This document shows, one piece after another, positions 35,764 to 44,597 of a stretch of 64,000 nt of DNA (position 1 is the stretch's first letter; each line of letters starts with the position of its first letter). The notes under the pieces are model-generated. The model saw only the letters and a list, made by a program, of their open reading frames with translations, had not been told where the DNA came from and ran no database searches. The DNA comes from Asanoa sp. WMMD1127 (GTDB lineage: Bacteria > Actinomycetota > Actinomycetes > Mycobacteriales > Micromonosporaceae), in contig NZ_JARUBP010000001.1 in assembly GCF_029626225.1 (NCBI RefSeq), positions 2,294,001-2,358,000 of the forward strand, read 5' to 3'. The position numbers were made by a program, and so were the translations under genes.

Positions 35764-36372
35764 CTACTCGATCCAAAGCAGGTGGACTGGAACTTCCAGG
35801 GTCTTCGGTGCTTGCCCACTCCACGCCCAGCGATACCACTCCAGCTCCGTCGCCACCCGCACGCAGATGTCGCCGTCGGCGTTGGTATGCACCTCCGTCA
35901 CCGCCCGTAGGTCACGCCGCTCGACGCCGTCAACAACCTGAACGACCCGTCGCCCCGACAATGCGTCTACGTCGACTGCGGGAACCGGTGTTCGGGTTGC
36001 GGGTGAATCGAGGGAAACCAAACGAGACACGACGTCTCGGGGCCCAGTCGGACCCGAGGTCGGGTTGGCGCCCAGCGTTTCGACCCAGACGCGCTCCAGC
36101 GGCACCAATGGTGCGAAGACCTCGATCTGTTCGGACTCGGCGCGATACCACTCCTGCTCCGGAATCGCCGGCACGTAGGTGCGGCTGCCCTGCACGATCC
36201 GGTCGTCAGCCCGCAGGTCGCCGCGCCAGCCCGCGCCAGGGAACCCAACGATCAGTCGTCGCCCACGCAGATCTTCGGCGCCGGCCGCTGGCACCGGCAC
36301 AATCGGCCGCGGTGGCTTGGGCGCCCAGTCGGGCTGCCCGGCAAAAGGATCCGGCATCGGCTCGCGGCCCAT
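35764..36372 (-). CDS. Hypothetical protein with duplicated domain, end of T4SS-like operon
   Basis: A 202-residue soluble protein I do not recognise. It consists of two similar halves: GRRLIVGFPGAGWRGDLRAD ... QEWYRAESEQIEVFAPLVPL ... RVWVE and GRRVVQVVDGVERRDLRAV ... LEWYRWAWSGQAPKTLEVPV ... LLWIE. The shared GRR-x-DLRA, EWYR and W-[VI]-E positions indicate an internal duplication of about 62 residues, probably a small beta-rich domain. A proline-rich N-terminus (PKPPRPIVPVP) could bind partners. It begins 19 bp after the M23 peptidase stop in the same direction, so it is the last gene of the secretion-like operon. Confidence 0.65.
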   Translation of the reverse strand: MGREPMPDPFAGQPDWAPKPPRPIVPVPAAGAEDLRGRRLIVGFPGAGWRGDLRADDRIVQGSRTYVPAIPEQEWYRAESEQIEVFAPLVPLERVWVETLGANPTSGPTGPRDVVSRLVSLDSPATRTPVPAVDVDALSGRRVVQVVDGVERRDLRAVTEVHTNADGDICVRVATELEWYRWAWSGQAPKTLEVPVHLLWIE

Positions 36373-36391
36373 TCGTCAACTCCGCTCCGCG

Positions 36392-37531
36392 CTATTCGCC
36401 GGTGCCCAGCGGCGCGCCTCTCTCCCGCATCCACACCATGGGATTCGTCGCACCAGAAGAGCTGCGATCGCCGTTGAGGTGCACCTCGAAGTGTAGGTGG
36501 GGACCGGAGGAATGACCGCTGGTGCCGACGATGCCGATCTGCTGGCCGGCCGCCACAGTGTCGCCTACCTGGACCTTTGGCCGGTAGAGCATGTGGCAGT
36601 AGCGGGTGATGATCTCGCCAGCGTGCTTGATGTCGACATACCATCCGCAACCGGGCGTGCTCGGCGATCCGTCGCGATCGCACCGGAAGGGCGGCTCAGA
36701 GTCGTTGTCACACCGGGAGACGATCACCGTGCCGGCGGCCGCGGCCAGAATGTCATCGCCTCGGGCCGCGCCGAGGTCGACGCCTTGGTGGTCGGGGCGG
36801 CTGGCCGTGCGGAAGCCCGAGACGAGGCCGGCCTTGACCGGAGTGGTCCAACCGGACGCCGATACGTCACCCATCGCGGTGCAGGCCAGCGCGGCACTGG
36901 CGCCGGCTGCCCGGGCCGCGCCGTCGGCCAGCTGGTTGACGATCTCGGCCGCCGCCAGTTCGTGCTTGGCGTAGGCGTCCGGGAAGGCGCTGCGCTGCAC
37001 CTTCTGTGCCGCGTCGGTGAGTGGCATCCGCTCCCAACCCTTGACCTTGACCAGCTTCTCGTAGAACTTGCGACTGGCGTATTCCGGATCCTGCACCTGC
37101 GCCGGGGTGCCCCACCCCTGGCTCGGCCGCTGCTGGAAGAGGCCCAGCGAGTCGTGGTCGTTGCGCGTGCCGAGGTAGCCGTGGTTGGTCAGCGACGACT
37201 CCTGCATCGCGGTCGCGACCGCGATCACCCAGCCCTTCGGCGGAACCTTGAGCTTCGCACCGACATTGATGATGGCCGCGGCGTTGCGCAGCTGGGACTC
37301 GTTGAAGCCCGAGAGCCGCGGCATGTCGCCCGTCGCCGGCAGCGGGCCCCCGGCGCCGCAGCCGTACGCCGACAGCGTCTGGTCGTCGCTACTGAGTCCG
37401 TCGAGGAAGAAGGCCGCCATCCCGCCGGCACAACAGAGCAGGGACAGCGTGGCCGTGAGGGCCACCAGCAGGACGGCCTTACGCGGCCGGCGTCTGCGGG
37501 CCTCGCGATCGAGATCCGGGATCAGCGTCAT
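36392..37531 (-). CDS. Membrane-anchored lytic transglycosylase-like/M23 peptidase
   Basis: A 379-residue bifunctional cell-wall enzyme. A membrane anchor (about residues 17-42) is followed by a lysozyme-like region with the catalytic-type glutamate in AVATAMQESSLTNHGY and the family stretch DSLGLFQQRPSQGWG. The C-terminal LytM/M23 zinc peptidase has DHQGVDLGAARGDD and GPHLHFEVHL, supplying the H-x3-D and H-x-H ligands. Such enzymes open peptidoglycan for a transenvelope channel (VirB1-like role). The ATG overlaps the upstream NTF2/TcpC-like gene stop (ATGA). All metal ligands are present, so activity is expected. Confidence 0.88.
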   Translation of the reverse strand: MTLIPDLDREARRRRPRKAVLLVALTATLSLLCCAGGMAAFFLDGLSSDDQTLSAYGCGAGGPLPATGDMPRLSGFNESQLRNAAAIINVGAKLKVPPKGWVIAVATAMQESSLTNHGYLGTRNDHDSLGLFQQRPSQGWGTPAQVQDPEYASRKFYEKLVKVKGWERMPLTDAAQKVQRSAFPDAYAKHELAAAEIVNQLADGAARAAGASAALACTAMGDVSASGWTTPVKAGLVSGFRTASRPDHQGVDLGAARGDDILAAAAGTVIVSRCDNDSEPPFRCDRDGSPSTPGCGWYVDIKHAGEIITRYCHMLYRPKVQVGDTVAAGQQIGIVGTSGHSSGPHLHFEVHLNGDRSSSGATNPMVWMRERGAPLGTGE

Positions 37532-38097
37532 CCGCGCTCCCAGTCAACGCCGTCGACCAACCATCGACCCTTCTCGACGACCAAGCGGAGCACCAGCGTT
37601 CCCGAGTCGACGGGATACGAGACTTCCGCTAGGCCGCTGCCTTGCGGCACCACGGTCGCCGGCCCGGTCAGCCGCTCCGCCGGAACGACGGCCGGGTCGA
37701 CACCCTCGAGCTTCTCCTCCAGCGTCGGGGTCGCGTGGGGTGCCAGCGCGGCATGCCAGGCCTCCGCCTTGGCGGCACGGTCGAGCCATGACGCGGCGAA
37801 CTCCTTGGCCACCTTCTCCACCTGTGGCGTGCCAGGGCTCAAGCTGGGCCCTGGGTCTATGTCCGTCGACGACGTCGGCGCGGGCTCGACGACGCCGTCG
37901 TCGCCCTCGTGGGCATCCGGGTCGTCGGCCGGCGCTGAGGTCTCGGCCGGCCGGAGGTTCCCGGCCGACCGGTCCTCGGGACCCGCGACCACGCGGGCTA
38001 CCCCGACGACGCCGAACACCACGACCGCCAGCACCACCGCGATGCCCAGCCGCGAGCGGAGTACCGAGGTGCCGAGGAGTTGGAAAACCCGCCGCAC
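37528..38097 (-). CDS. VirB8/TcpC-like membrane protein
   Basis: A 189-residue bitopic protein: a short cytoplasmic start, one helix (GIAVVLAVVVFGVVGVARVV), an acidic Pro/Asp-rich linker (residues 45-85) and an outer domain beginning VEKVAKEFAASWLDRAAKA and ending LVVEKGRWLVDGVDWERG. That start-helix plus final beta hairpin is the NTF2-like pattern of TcpC and VirB8, which brace the channel of conjugation systems. GTG 38097 is four bases after the VirB6-like stop with AGGTGA upstream. Assignment rests on topology, position and these end motifs. Confidence 0.7.
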   Translation of the reverse strand: MRRVFQLLGTSVLRSRLGIAVVLAVVVFGVVGVARVVAGPEDRSAGNLRPAETSAPADDPDAHEGDDGVVEPAPTSSTDIDPGPSLSPGTPQVEKVAKEFAASWLDRAAKAEAWHAALAPHATPTLEEKLEGVDPAVVPAERLTGPATVVPQGSGLAEVSYPVDSGTLVLRLVVEKGRWLVDGVDWERG

Positions 38098-38101
38098 GTG
38101 G

Positions 38102-40018
38102 TCACCTCGCCTCGGACCGGATCCGTGGCTGCGGTGCGGGGACGTCCTTGGTGGACTCCGGCCGGTAGATCGCGTAGCTCGCGGGCGCGGTCTCCGGGAC
38201 GTCAGGCTCGACCCATCGCGCCGGCTGGCGGCGCGCGGGCGATTTGGCCGGCGCACGCTGCGGAGCCGGCGGTGTGGCGGGCGTGGGCGAGTCCGAGTGC
38301 TCCTCCGGCCGGCTCCGTTCGCCCCCACTCGGAACGGCGTGGCTCGGGTCCTCCAGCCGTGCCTCGGGCCGGAGCGTGGTCTGTTCGACCACGACGCCAC
38401 GTCCCTTGCCGAGACGCGGTTCGGCGGTGCCGCCCGGCTCAGCGACGTCGAGCTTCGCTGCTTCGCGCATGTCGCGGAAGAACCGCCGGTGCCACGAGCC
38501 TGCCGACGTGATGGCCGATGTGCTGTCCTTCCCGCCGAGCTGCGTGATCCGACGGTATGGACGCAGCAGCAGCCAACCAACAACTCCCGTGAGCCACACC
38601 AGAACGACCTGCAGCCACCCTGGGAGGGTCGGGGTGTTCATGACAAGGTCCACAGCGAACAGGTAGATCGCTGCTCCCGTGCCGAAGATGGCGATGTTGA
38701 AAACGGCGGCCACGACTGCGTTGGCGAGCCGACGGATTCCGGCGCTCGCTGGACGCATCAACCCGATCGTGCCGAGGATTGGTGCCGCGATCACGGCCCA
38801 TCGGAAGATCAGGAAACCGAGCAGGACAAGCAGCGAAGCTGTCAGGTCGAACAGCGCAAACAGTATGGCCGCCAGCAGGGCGATGAAGCCCGCGCCTACC
38901 CTCTCCATGTCCCGGCTGCCTTGGAGATACTCGTAGGCTTCCGGATCCTCGGTCTTGATCTGCTCTGCGACTTTGATCCACTGCGTGCTCTTGCGAGCGA
39001 TGATCCCCTCTCGGCTGTTCGGGTTGCTGCGAATCTGCTGGAGTTCGGTCCAGGTGAAAGACTTCGCGTCGTAGAGAGCAAGGCCGTATTTCTTGGCGAC
39101 GTCGCTATCGGCGGAGCCGAGGATCCCGCGCAGCCAATTCCGATAGAGCATGGTTTCAGTGACTGTGTCGCTGGCACGAACAGCTGGCGGGCGATTGTCC
39201 TTGCACGCCTGTGGTTCGTCCAGGATGCATTGCCCGTCTTTGGGCCGTGGTCCAACGGCGTCGTGCACCACGCCCAGGGCGCTCACCAGCGTGCTGTCGG
39301 CCACGTTCGCCGACTTCACAGGCCAGGCCGCCAACGCCGTAACCGCGACCATGACGAGAAGAGCCCAGCCGGTTGTTGTCAGGGCGTTGCTCATGTCGGA
39401 CTGACGCGAACGCCAAATCAGGTAAAGCCCGACGATCGCCAGCGTGATGCCACCGAAGGCAGTGAAGACCTTGGTGTAGACCGCCTTCGTGGCCTGATCG
39501 ACGAGAGGATCTGCCCAACCCCACATGGACTGGGGATCCCATGCCCGCTCACGAACGGCGTTGGATGCGCCCACCACCGCAGTCGCAATCATGAATTCGC
39601 CGTTTGCGACCGTGGTCAGGAAGCGGTAATCCGGGTGCAAGACGCTCGACGCGCAACCACCCTCTACGTCATACGTATTGTAGCTGTAACCCGCATATCC
39701 GTATCTGCCGTTCATTCCTGTAACGCCGGACGTTCGCGCACCTTCCGGCTTGGTCGCAAACCAGCCAGCCAGTCCGGCGTCGGGGGTGCTGGGGGTCGGT
39801 GCCTTGAGACAGGTGGCACGGTCGCCGACTACGTCGGGAAGCTTCTCCACGCAGGCGGCGAAGTTTCCTTCCCATTGTTCGATCGAGCACACGTCCGCCG
39901 GTGCCCGCGTCGGCGCCGGGGCGGCGGTGGCGCCTAGGGCCGGCCAGCTGATGGTGGCGGCAGCCGCTACCAGCAGGGTGAGGACCAGAGAGGCTACCCG
40001 TGCTCGCGCGCGAGCCAT
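38102..40018 (-). CDS. VirB6/TrbL-like polytopic membrane protein
   Basis: A 638-residue protein with a signal peptide (residues 5-32), a cysteine-containing outer domain (CSIEQWEGNFAACVEKLPDV), and about six or seven hydrophobic helices, including FTAFGGITLAIVGLYLIW, LLVMVAVTALAAWPV and SLLVLLGFLIFRWAVIAAPI. The last stretch, FLIFRWAVIAAPILGTIGLM, is the kind of conserved helix found in TrbL/VirB6 proteins. The C-terminal 140 residues are a disordered Pro/Arg/Glu-rich cytoplasmic tail. It likely forms the inner-membrane channel of the apparatus. Its ATG directly abuts the VirB4-like stop. Confidence 0.75.
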   Translation of the reverse strand: MARARARVASLVLTLLVAAAATISWPALGATAAPAPTRAPADVCSIEQWEGNFAACVEKLPDVVGDRATCLKAPTPSTPDAGLAGWFATKPEGARTSGVTGMNGRYGYAGYSYNTYDVEGGCASSVLHPDYRFLTTVANGEFMIATAVVGASNAVRERAWDPQSMWGWADPLVDQATKAVYTKVFTAFGGITLAIVGLYLIWRSRQSDMSNALTTTGWALLVMVAVTALAAWPVKSANVADSTLVSALGVVHDAVGPRPKDGQCILDEPQACKDNRPPAVRASDTVTETMLYRNWLRGILGSADSDVAKKYGLALYDAKSFTWTELQQIRSNPNSREGIIARKSTQWIKVAEQIKTEDPEAYEYLQGSRDMERVGAGFIALLAAILFALFDLTASLLVLLGFLIFRWAVIAAPILGTIGLMRPASAGIRRLANAVVAAVFNIAIFGTGAAIYLFAVDLVMNTPTLPGWLQVVLVWLTGVVGWLLLRPYRRITQLGGKDSTSAITSAGSWHRRFFRDMREAAKLDVAEPGGTAEPRLGKGRGVVVEQTTLRPEARLEDPSHAVPSGGERSRPEEHSDSPTPATPPAPQRAPAKSPARRQPARWVEPDVPETAPASYAIYRPESTKDVPAPQPRIRSEAR

Positions 40019-43000
40019 CTACTCCTCCAGGTCAGCGGGGGTGCCCGGCGGGAGGATGGACGGCGTCTGGGCCGCTACCGCCGGGGTGGTGTCGAGGTGC
40101 TCGAGCAGGCCGTTCACGTACGAGACGTCGACTCTGATCTTCTGGACCCGGCCGTCGACGTCGCGCATGACGAACTCGCGGAAGCCTAGGCGGGTGGCCG
40201 ACGACGTGTCCACGTTGGACAGCGACGCCAAGGTGGCCTCGTAGCCGTCGTTGACCGGGACGCGGAGCAGGCGCAGCGCCTCCGAGGCGATTTCCTGGTC
40301 TTCGGCTATGCGGCCGACGAAGACCGTGGACACCAGGTTTTGCACGTCCAGGCCGAGGATGTCGCGGGGGTTCTGCGACGCCACCAGGGCGGCCAGGTTC
40401 CACTTGCGGGAGTCGCGGGCCAGGCGCACCAGGAACGAGCGGCCCGAGCGCCAGCCCTCCATGAAGTGCGCCTCGTCGAGGCCGACCAGTTTGCGCGACG
40501 ACATCGACCCGCCGTAGCAGCGGCGCACCGCCAGGCGGTGGGCCGTGTGCAGCATCGGCAGCGCGAGGGCTTCCTCCGCCGACCAGTACTCGCGCTCGAT
40601 CTTGAGGTCCGGCAGGCGGAGGCCGGCCATCGTGATGACCGTGAGGGCCGCGTCGGCGCCGAGCAGGTGCTCCGGCGGGCGGCCGAAGAACAGCAGCGCC
40701 AGCGGCATCTCGGCCGTGTCGAGCAGCAGGTTGGCCAGTTCCTTGCCGTCGTCGTCGTCCATGCCGGCGAGGCACGCGACGACGTCGTCCAGAGTGGACG
40801 TCTCCTCGGCCGGGACCTGGCGCACCGCGTGGCGCAGCAGCGTGGCGGTGGACGCCTGGCGCGCGACCTGCGGCGGCACCAGCATCTGGCAGATGTCCTG
40901 CACCAGCATCCGGCGCTCGGCCCGCGAGTTGGAGACGGCGATCTCGTACTCCCGGTCGCCCGGCGCGCCCAGCGAGAACTCCGTGCGCAGCGGCGTCGGG
41001 ATCAGCGAGTACGGCGCCAGCGTGCCGGCCTCCGAACCCGTCAGGTTGAGCACCCGGGAGAACGGCCGCAGCTCCGGCATCTGGCACAACCGGGCCAGCG
41101 GGCCGGACGGGTCGAGCAGGGTGACCTGCACGCCGCGCCGGGCGGCCAGGTAGCCCAGCGCGCCCAGCAGCGTCGACTTGCCACCGCCGGGCTCGGCGAC
41201 GAAGACCGCCAGGCCGGACCGCTCGCGTACCTCCATCGGGAAGTGCAGGTCCAGGAAGACCGGGCGGCGGCAGGTGCCGGCGGTGCGGCCGATCAGGTCG
41301 CCGCGCCGGTCACCGACCGTGGAGGCGGCCTGGGGCAGCGCCGCGGCCAGCAGCTTGACCGGCATCCGGCGGATGTAGCCGGTGTTGGCGATCGGCTCGC
41401 CCGGGATGAACTCCCGCGCCAGCCAGTCCTGGTTCTTGGGGTGCTGCAGCGAGATGCGCAGCTCGCGTGAGTAGAGCTGGATGAGCCGGCGCGCCCGCTC
41501 GAGGCACTCGTCTCGGGTGCGGCCGCCGACCGCGATCCGGTGCCAGCCGTGGGCGCGCGCCGACTCGACCGGCAGCCCGGTGGTCATCTCGTCGCCGATC
41601 ACCAGCGCGCGCTTGGCCAGCCGCTCCAGCTCGGGCGGGGCGTCGATGCCGTGCTCGGCGTAGTCGAGCTGCTGCGACCGGATCATCCGCAGCCGGTGCT
41701 CGAGGTTGCGGAACGAGTCACCGGAGCCGAGCACGTCGACGCGCGACGAGAGCTCCATCGGCCACGGCAGCCGCTCGTGGAAGTGCATCCACGGCTCGTG
41801 CCGCTCCGGGATCTCCAGCGGCTCCATCCGGCCGACCGCCAGCACCGCGACGTGCCGCTCCTCGCCGGTCATCCGGTTGACGAGCTTGACCGTCGACCCG
41901 TACGGCGTGCGGTAGCGCTCGATCTGCTCCGTCAACCCGAGCAGGTCGCCGCGCTCCCACTGGCCGTTGGTGACGGGGGAGAGCGTGTTCGGCGGCGCCA
42001 TGCACAGCGCGACCGACCGGTAGAGCAGCCACTCCAGCTCGGTCGGGGTGACCCGGCGACCGCGCATGCCGAACGCGCCGAGCACCTCGTCGAACTGCTC
42101 CACCGTGCGACCCAGCTTGCGCCGCTCACCCTCGGCGACCCCGCGGCCGAACGTGCGCAGCACCCGCTCCGACAGGCTGTTGCCGAGCGAGCGCCGGGCG
42201 AAGGTCACGCCGAGGTACGTCTGCCCCTCCGCGTGGTTGACCGACAGCAGGTGCCGCTGCGCCGCGACGAGGTGGTCGGACCACGACGTCGCGCCGGGCA
42301 CACCGGCCAGCGGGGCAGGCGTGTGCGCGTCGACCGTGCGGGCCCACTCGTCGGCCGGGAACGGCCGGGTCGTGCGGCGCAGGTGCAGCCGGAAACCAGC
42401 GAGGCCGGCATATTGCTCCGAGATCGCCGAGAGCAGCGCCTCGCGCTCGGCGTCGGGCCGGAATGCCCAGCGCACCTCCGGCAGCCAGTACCAGGCCGTC
42501 ACCGTGTTGGGCGTGAACGTCAGGTGGCCCGCGATCTCGGTGATCGCCAGCCCAATGGCGGGGTCGCGGTCGCCGAACTTGATCTGCGGCGCCTTGACCT
42601 GCACCGGCTTCTTCGCCGGCTCGCGCTGCTCCTTGCCCTTGCGGCGCGGCGGCTTGGCCGGCTCGCGCACGGCCGGCAGGCGCCCGCCGGGCAGGTCGGG
42701 GGCGCGCTCGGACCGCGGCGCGACCTCCGCGCCACGCTCAGGCGCCGACGGCAACGGGGGTACGCCGGGCGCGGCGCCCATGGCCGGCCGGCGGGGCCGG
42801 GCCGGCTGCTGCTGGGGCGCCGCGAGCCGGCTGGTCGCCGGCGGCTCGGGCCGGCGGCGCGGCTCGGGGCGGGCGTCCGGTCGTGGCTCCGGCGGGAGAT
42901 CGAGCCCGGGGTCTAGGAAGGCGTCGGTGCGCGCCACGGGCTCGCCACGGCGCCCGGCCCGGTTGTCGACGCGCGCGTCGCCCGGCGCCCGGTTGGCCCG

Positions 43001-43858
43001 GCTGACGATCCGCTGCCGGTCGACCGCCGGCCCACCGGCCCGCGCCGCCTCCCCGCCACGACGGCGGTCACCGCCGCGCCCCGCCTCATCGCCTCGGCGG
43101 TAGTCCGCGTCACCTGGCCGAACACGGTCGTCGCGGCGACGTAGGTCGGCGTCGCCGGCGCGCGCCGGCTCGCCTGCAGCGGCGTGTGGCCCAGCGCCGT
43201 CGTAGCCGGGATCGGCGCCATGCGGGAGAGCCGGGTCTGTGAAAGCAGGATCCCCGAAGGTGGCATCCGGGAAGCCCGGATCCGCGCCGTCCTCGAGAGC
43301 TGGGTCGGCGAAGGCCGGATCGGCGTAGCCCGGATCCGAGTAGTCCACAGCGAGCGCATCGGCGGCACCACCACGGTGCGTCGCCTCCGCACCGTGAACC
43401 CGCGGCTCGGACCGCTCACCGCCGACCGGGCGGCCAGGCCCGGAGGCGGGTTCTCCCGCTCCCCAGCGCGGCGGGTCGGCGTCGGTCGGGTGGGTGCCGT
43501 TTCCGTTGCCGGCCGCGTGCCGGCCGCCGGCCTCGCCGGTCTCACCCGCCCGGGGTGGCGGCGCGCCGGTCCCGCCGAACAGGTCGAGGAACGGCGAGTC
43601 GATGTCGGCCTCGGGCGGCGTGGGCCGGCGCCCGGCGGGCACGCCGCCGCGGCCGCGCTCGTCGGTCGGCCGGGAGCGTGGCGGGCCCGGCGCCTGGAAC
43701 ACGGCCACCGAGCCGTGGCCGGGGGTGGTCACGAGCTCGTCGTCGGTGCGGTCCTCGTCAAGATCCGTCGCAGGGTAGCCGCTCGATCGCGGACGGTGAC
43801 CGCCGCCTCCGGACTGCGCGTCGGCCGGACGGGACTCCGGCGGGACGGGTCGACTCAT
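40019..43858 (-). CDS. VirB4-like secretion ATPase with long disordered N-terminus
   Basis: A 1279-residue motor. The first 400 residues are low-complexity (Pro, Arg, Asp, Gly) with an imperfect Asp-Pro repeat such as DPGYADPAFADPAL at about 170-230. The folded part starts near QIKFGDRDPAIGLAITEIAG, with a CagE/VirB4-type N-domain, then the RecA-like core: Walker A FVAEPGGGKSTLLGAL (near 890) and Walker B KLVGLDEAHFMEGW (near 1130), followed by LVASQNPRDIL. VirB4 ATPases power pilus assembly and substrate transfer. It follows the PrgI-like gene by 43 bp and abuts the VirB6-like gene. The tail may be a regulatory or tethering arm. Confidence 0.85.
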   Translation of the reverse strand: MSRPVPPESRPADAQSGGGGHRPRSSGYPATDLDEDRTDDELVTTPGHGSVAVFQAPGPPRSRPTDERGRGGVPAGRRPTPPEADIDSPFLDLFGGTGAPPPRAGETGEAGGRHAAGNGNGTHPTDADPPRWGAGEPASGPGRPVGGERSEPRVHGAEATHRGGAADALAVDYSDPGYADPAFADPALEDGADPGFPDATFGDPAFTDPALPHGADPGYDGAGPHAAAGEPARAGDADLRRRDDRVRPGDADYRRGDEAGRGGDRRRGGEAARAGGPAVDRQRIVSRANRAPGDARVDNRAGRRGEPVARTDAFLDPGLDLPPEPRPDARPEPRRRPEPPATSRLAAPQQQPARPRRPAMGAAPGVPPLPSAPERGAEVAPRSERAPDLPGGRLPAVREPAKPPRRKGKEQREPAKKPVQVKAPQIKFGDRDPAIGLAITEIAGHLTFTPNTVTAWYWLPEVRWAFRPDAEREALLSAISEQYAGLAGFRLHLRRTTRPFPADEWARTVDAHTPAPLAGVPGATSWSDHLVAAQRHLLSVNHAEGQTYLGVTFARRSLGNSLSERVLRTFGRGVAEGERRKLGRTVEQFDEVLGAFGMRGRRVTPTELEWLLYRSVALCMAPPNTLSPVTNGQWERGDLLGLTEQIERYRTPYGSTVKLVNRMTGEERHVAVLAVGRMEPLEIPERHEPWMHFHERLPWPMELSSRVDVLGSGDSFRNLEHRLRMIRSQQLDYAEHGIDAPPELERLAKRALVIGDEMTTGLPVESARAHGWHRIAVGGRTRDECLERARRLIQLYSRELRISLQHPKNQDWLAREFIPGEPIANTGYIRRMPVKLLAAALPQAASTVGDRRGDLIGRTAGTCRRPVFLDLHFPMEVRERSGLAVFVAEPGGGKSTLLGALGYLAARRGVQVTLLDPSGPLARLCQMPELRPFSRVLNLTGSEAGTLAPYSLIPTPLRTEFSLGAPGDREYEIAVSNSRAERRMLVQDICQMLVPPQVARQASTATLLRHAVRQVPAEETSTLDDVVACLAGMDDDDGKELANLLLDTAEMPLALLFFGRPPEHLLGADAALTVITMAGLRLPDLKIEREYWSAEEALALPMLHTAHRLAVRRCYGGSMSSRKLVGLDEAHFMEGWRSGRSFLVRLARDSRKWNLAALVASQNPRDILGLDVQNLVSTVFVGRIAEDQEIASEALRLLRVPVNDGYEATLASLSNVDTSSATRLGFREFVMRDVDGRVQKIRVDVSYVNGLLEHLDTTPAVAAQTPSILPPGTPADLEE

Positions 43859-43901
43859 GCGAGAACCTCGCTCCGTTCCGCGTACGCACCGATCCGAGGG
43901 G

Positions 43902-44264
43902 TCATACCAGCTCCTCGCGAATGCGGATCTTGGTCGCGATCAGTCGCGGGTCACGCTGTTCGACGGCGGGCTCGCGGGTGCGGCGCCAGTCGGTCAGCGC
44001 GGTGCGGATCACCATGCGCGCCGGGCGGTCGGGATCGACGTGGCGGAAGATGAACGAGGTCGTCACGATGGCGAGCGCGATCTCCCAGGCCGGGAAGAGT
44101 TCGACGTCGAACGTGAACAGCCAGTGGATGAACATGTAGAGCGGCACGAGAAGCATGAACAGCCCGTATTGCGCATAGGGCAGGTGGACCGGAAGCGTGT
44201 ATCCGGGCGGGCCCAGGTAGACCAGGCGGGCCCGGTAGATGTCGTCATCGGTGCGCAGCCGCAT
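43902..44264 (-). CDS. PrgI/VirB3-like membrane protein
   Basis: A 120-residue protein with two adjacent hydrophobic helices (YGLFMLLVPLYMFIHWLFTF and AWEIALAIVTTSFIF) near the N-terminus, followed by a basic cytoplasmic C-terminus (PARMVIRTALTDWRRTRE). Size, topology and position directly before a VirB4-like ATPase match PrgI/VirB3 proteins of Gram-positive conjugation systems. It starts 15 bp after the VirB2-like stop. Confidence 0.7.
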   Translation of the reverse strand: MRLRTDDDIYRARLVYLGPPGYTLPVHLPYAQYGLFMLLVPLYMFIHWLFTFDVELFPAWEIALAIVTTSFIFRHVDPDRPARMVIRTALTDWRRTREPAVEQRDPRLIATKIRIREELV

Positions 44265-44279
44265 CTCGTGCTCCGCGGC

Positions 44280-44597
44280 CTATTCGAAGATCAGCTGGAT
44301 CAGGTAGTCGCCGACGAAGAACAGCGTGGCCGCGCCCGCGATGAACACGAGGCCCACGATGGCGATGGCGGAGCTGGTCAGGACCTTCGAGATCTCACCC
44401 CGGCTCGCACGCCCGATGAAGATGACGCCGAGCACGGCCAGCAGGATCGGCGCGACCTTGCCGGCGAAGAAGGTGACGATGCCCTCTGTGTCGATGCCCT
44501 TCGGGTCTGCCTCACCCGCGATGACGTGGGTGAGCACGCCCGAGGCGGCGTGCGCGTATGCGCCCCACGCCTGCTGGACGAGCTCAGTGGCGATCAT
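44280..44597 (-). CDS. VirB2/TrbC-like small membrane protein
   Basis: A 105-residue protein with two hydrophobic helices (FAGKVAPILLAVLGVIFIGR and SAIAIVGLVFIAGAATLFFV) joined by a basic loop (ASRGEISK), the hairpin topology of VirB2/TrbC pilins and their Gram-positive counterparts. No long signal peptide is seen. ATG 44597 has GGGGAGGTAG upstream. It is the first gene of the seven-gene secretion-like operon. Function is inferred from topology and order. Confidence 0.65.
   Translation of the reverse strand: MIATELVQQAWGAYAHAASGVLTHVIAGEADPKGIDTEGIVTFFAGKVAPILLAVLGVIFIGRASRGEISKVLTSSAIAIVGLVFIAGAATLFFVGDYLIQLIFE

Noticed and set aside
35764-44597. Calling the T4SS-like operon an integrative conjugative element
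   Set aside because: No integrase, relaxase, replication gene, tRNA or direct-repeat borders were found between folE and folP.
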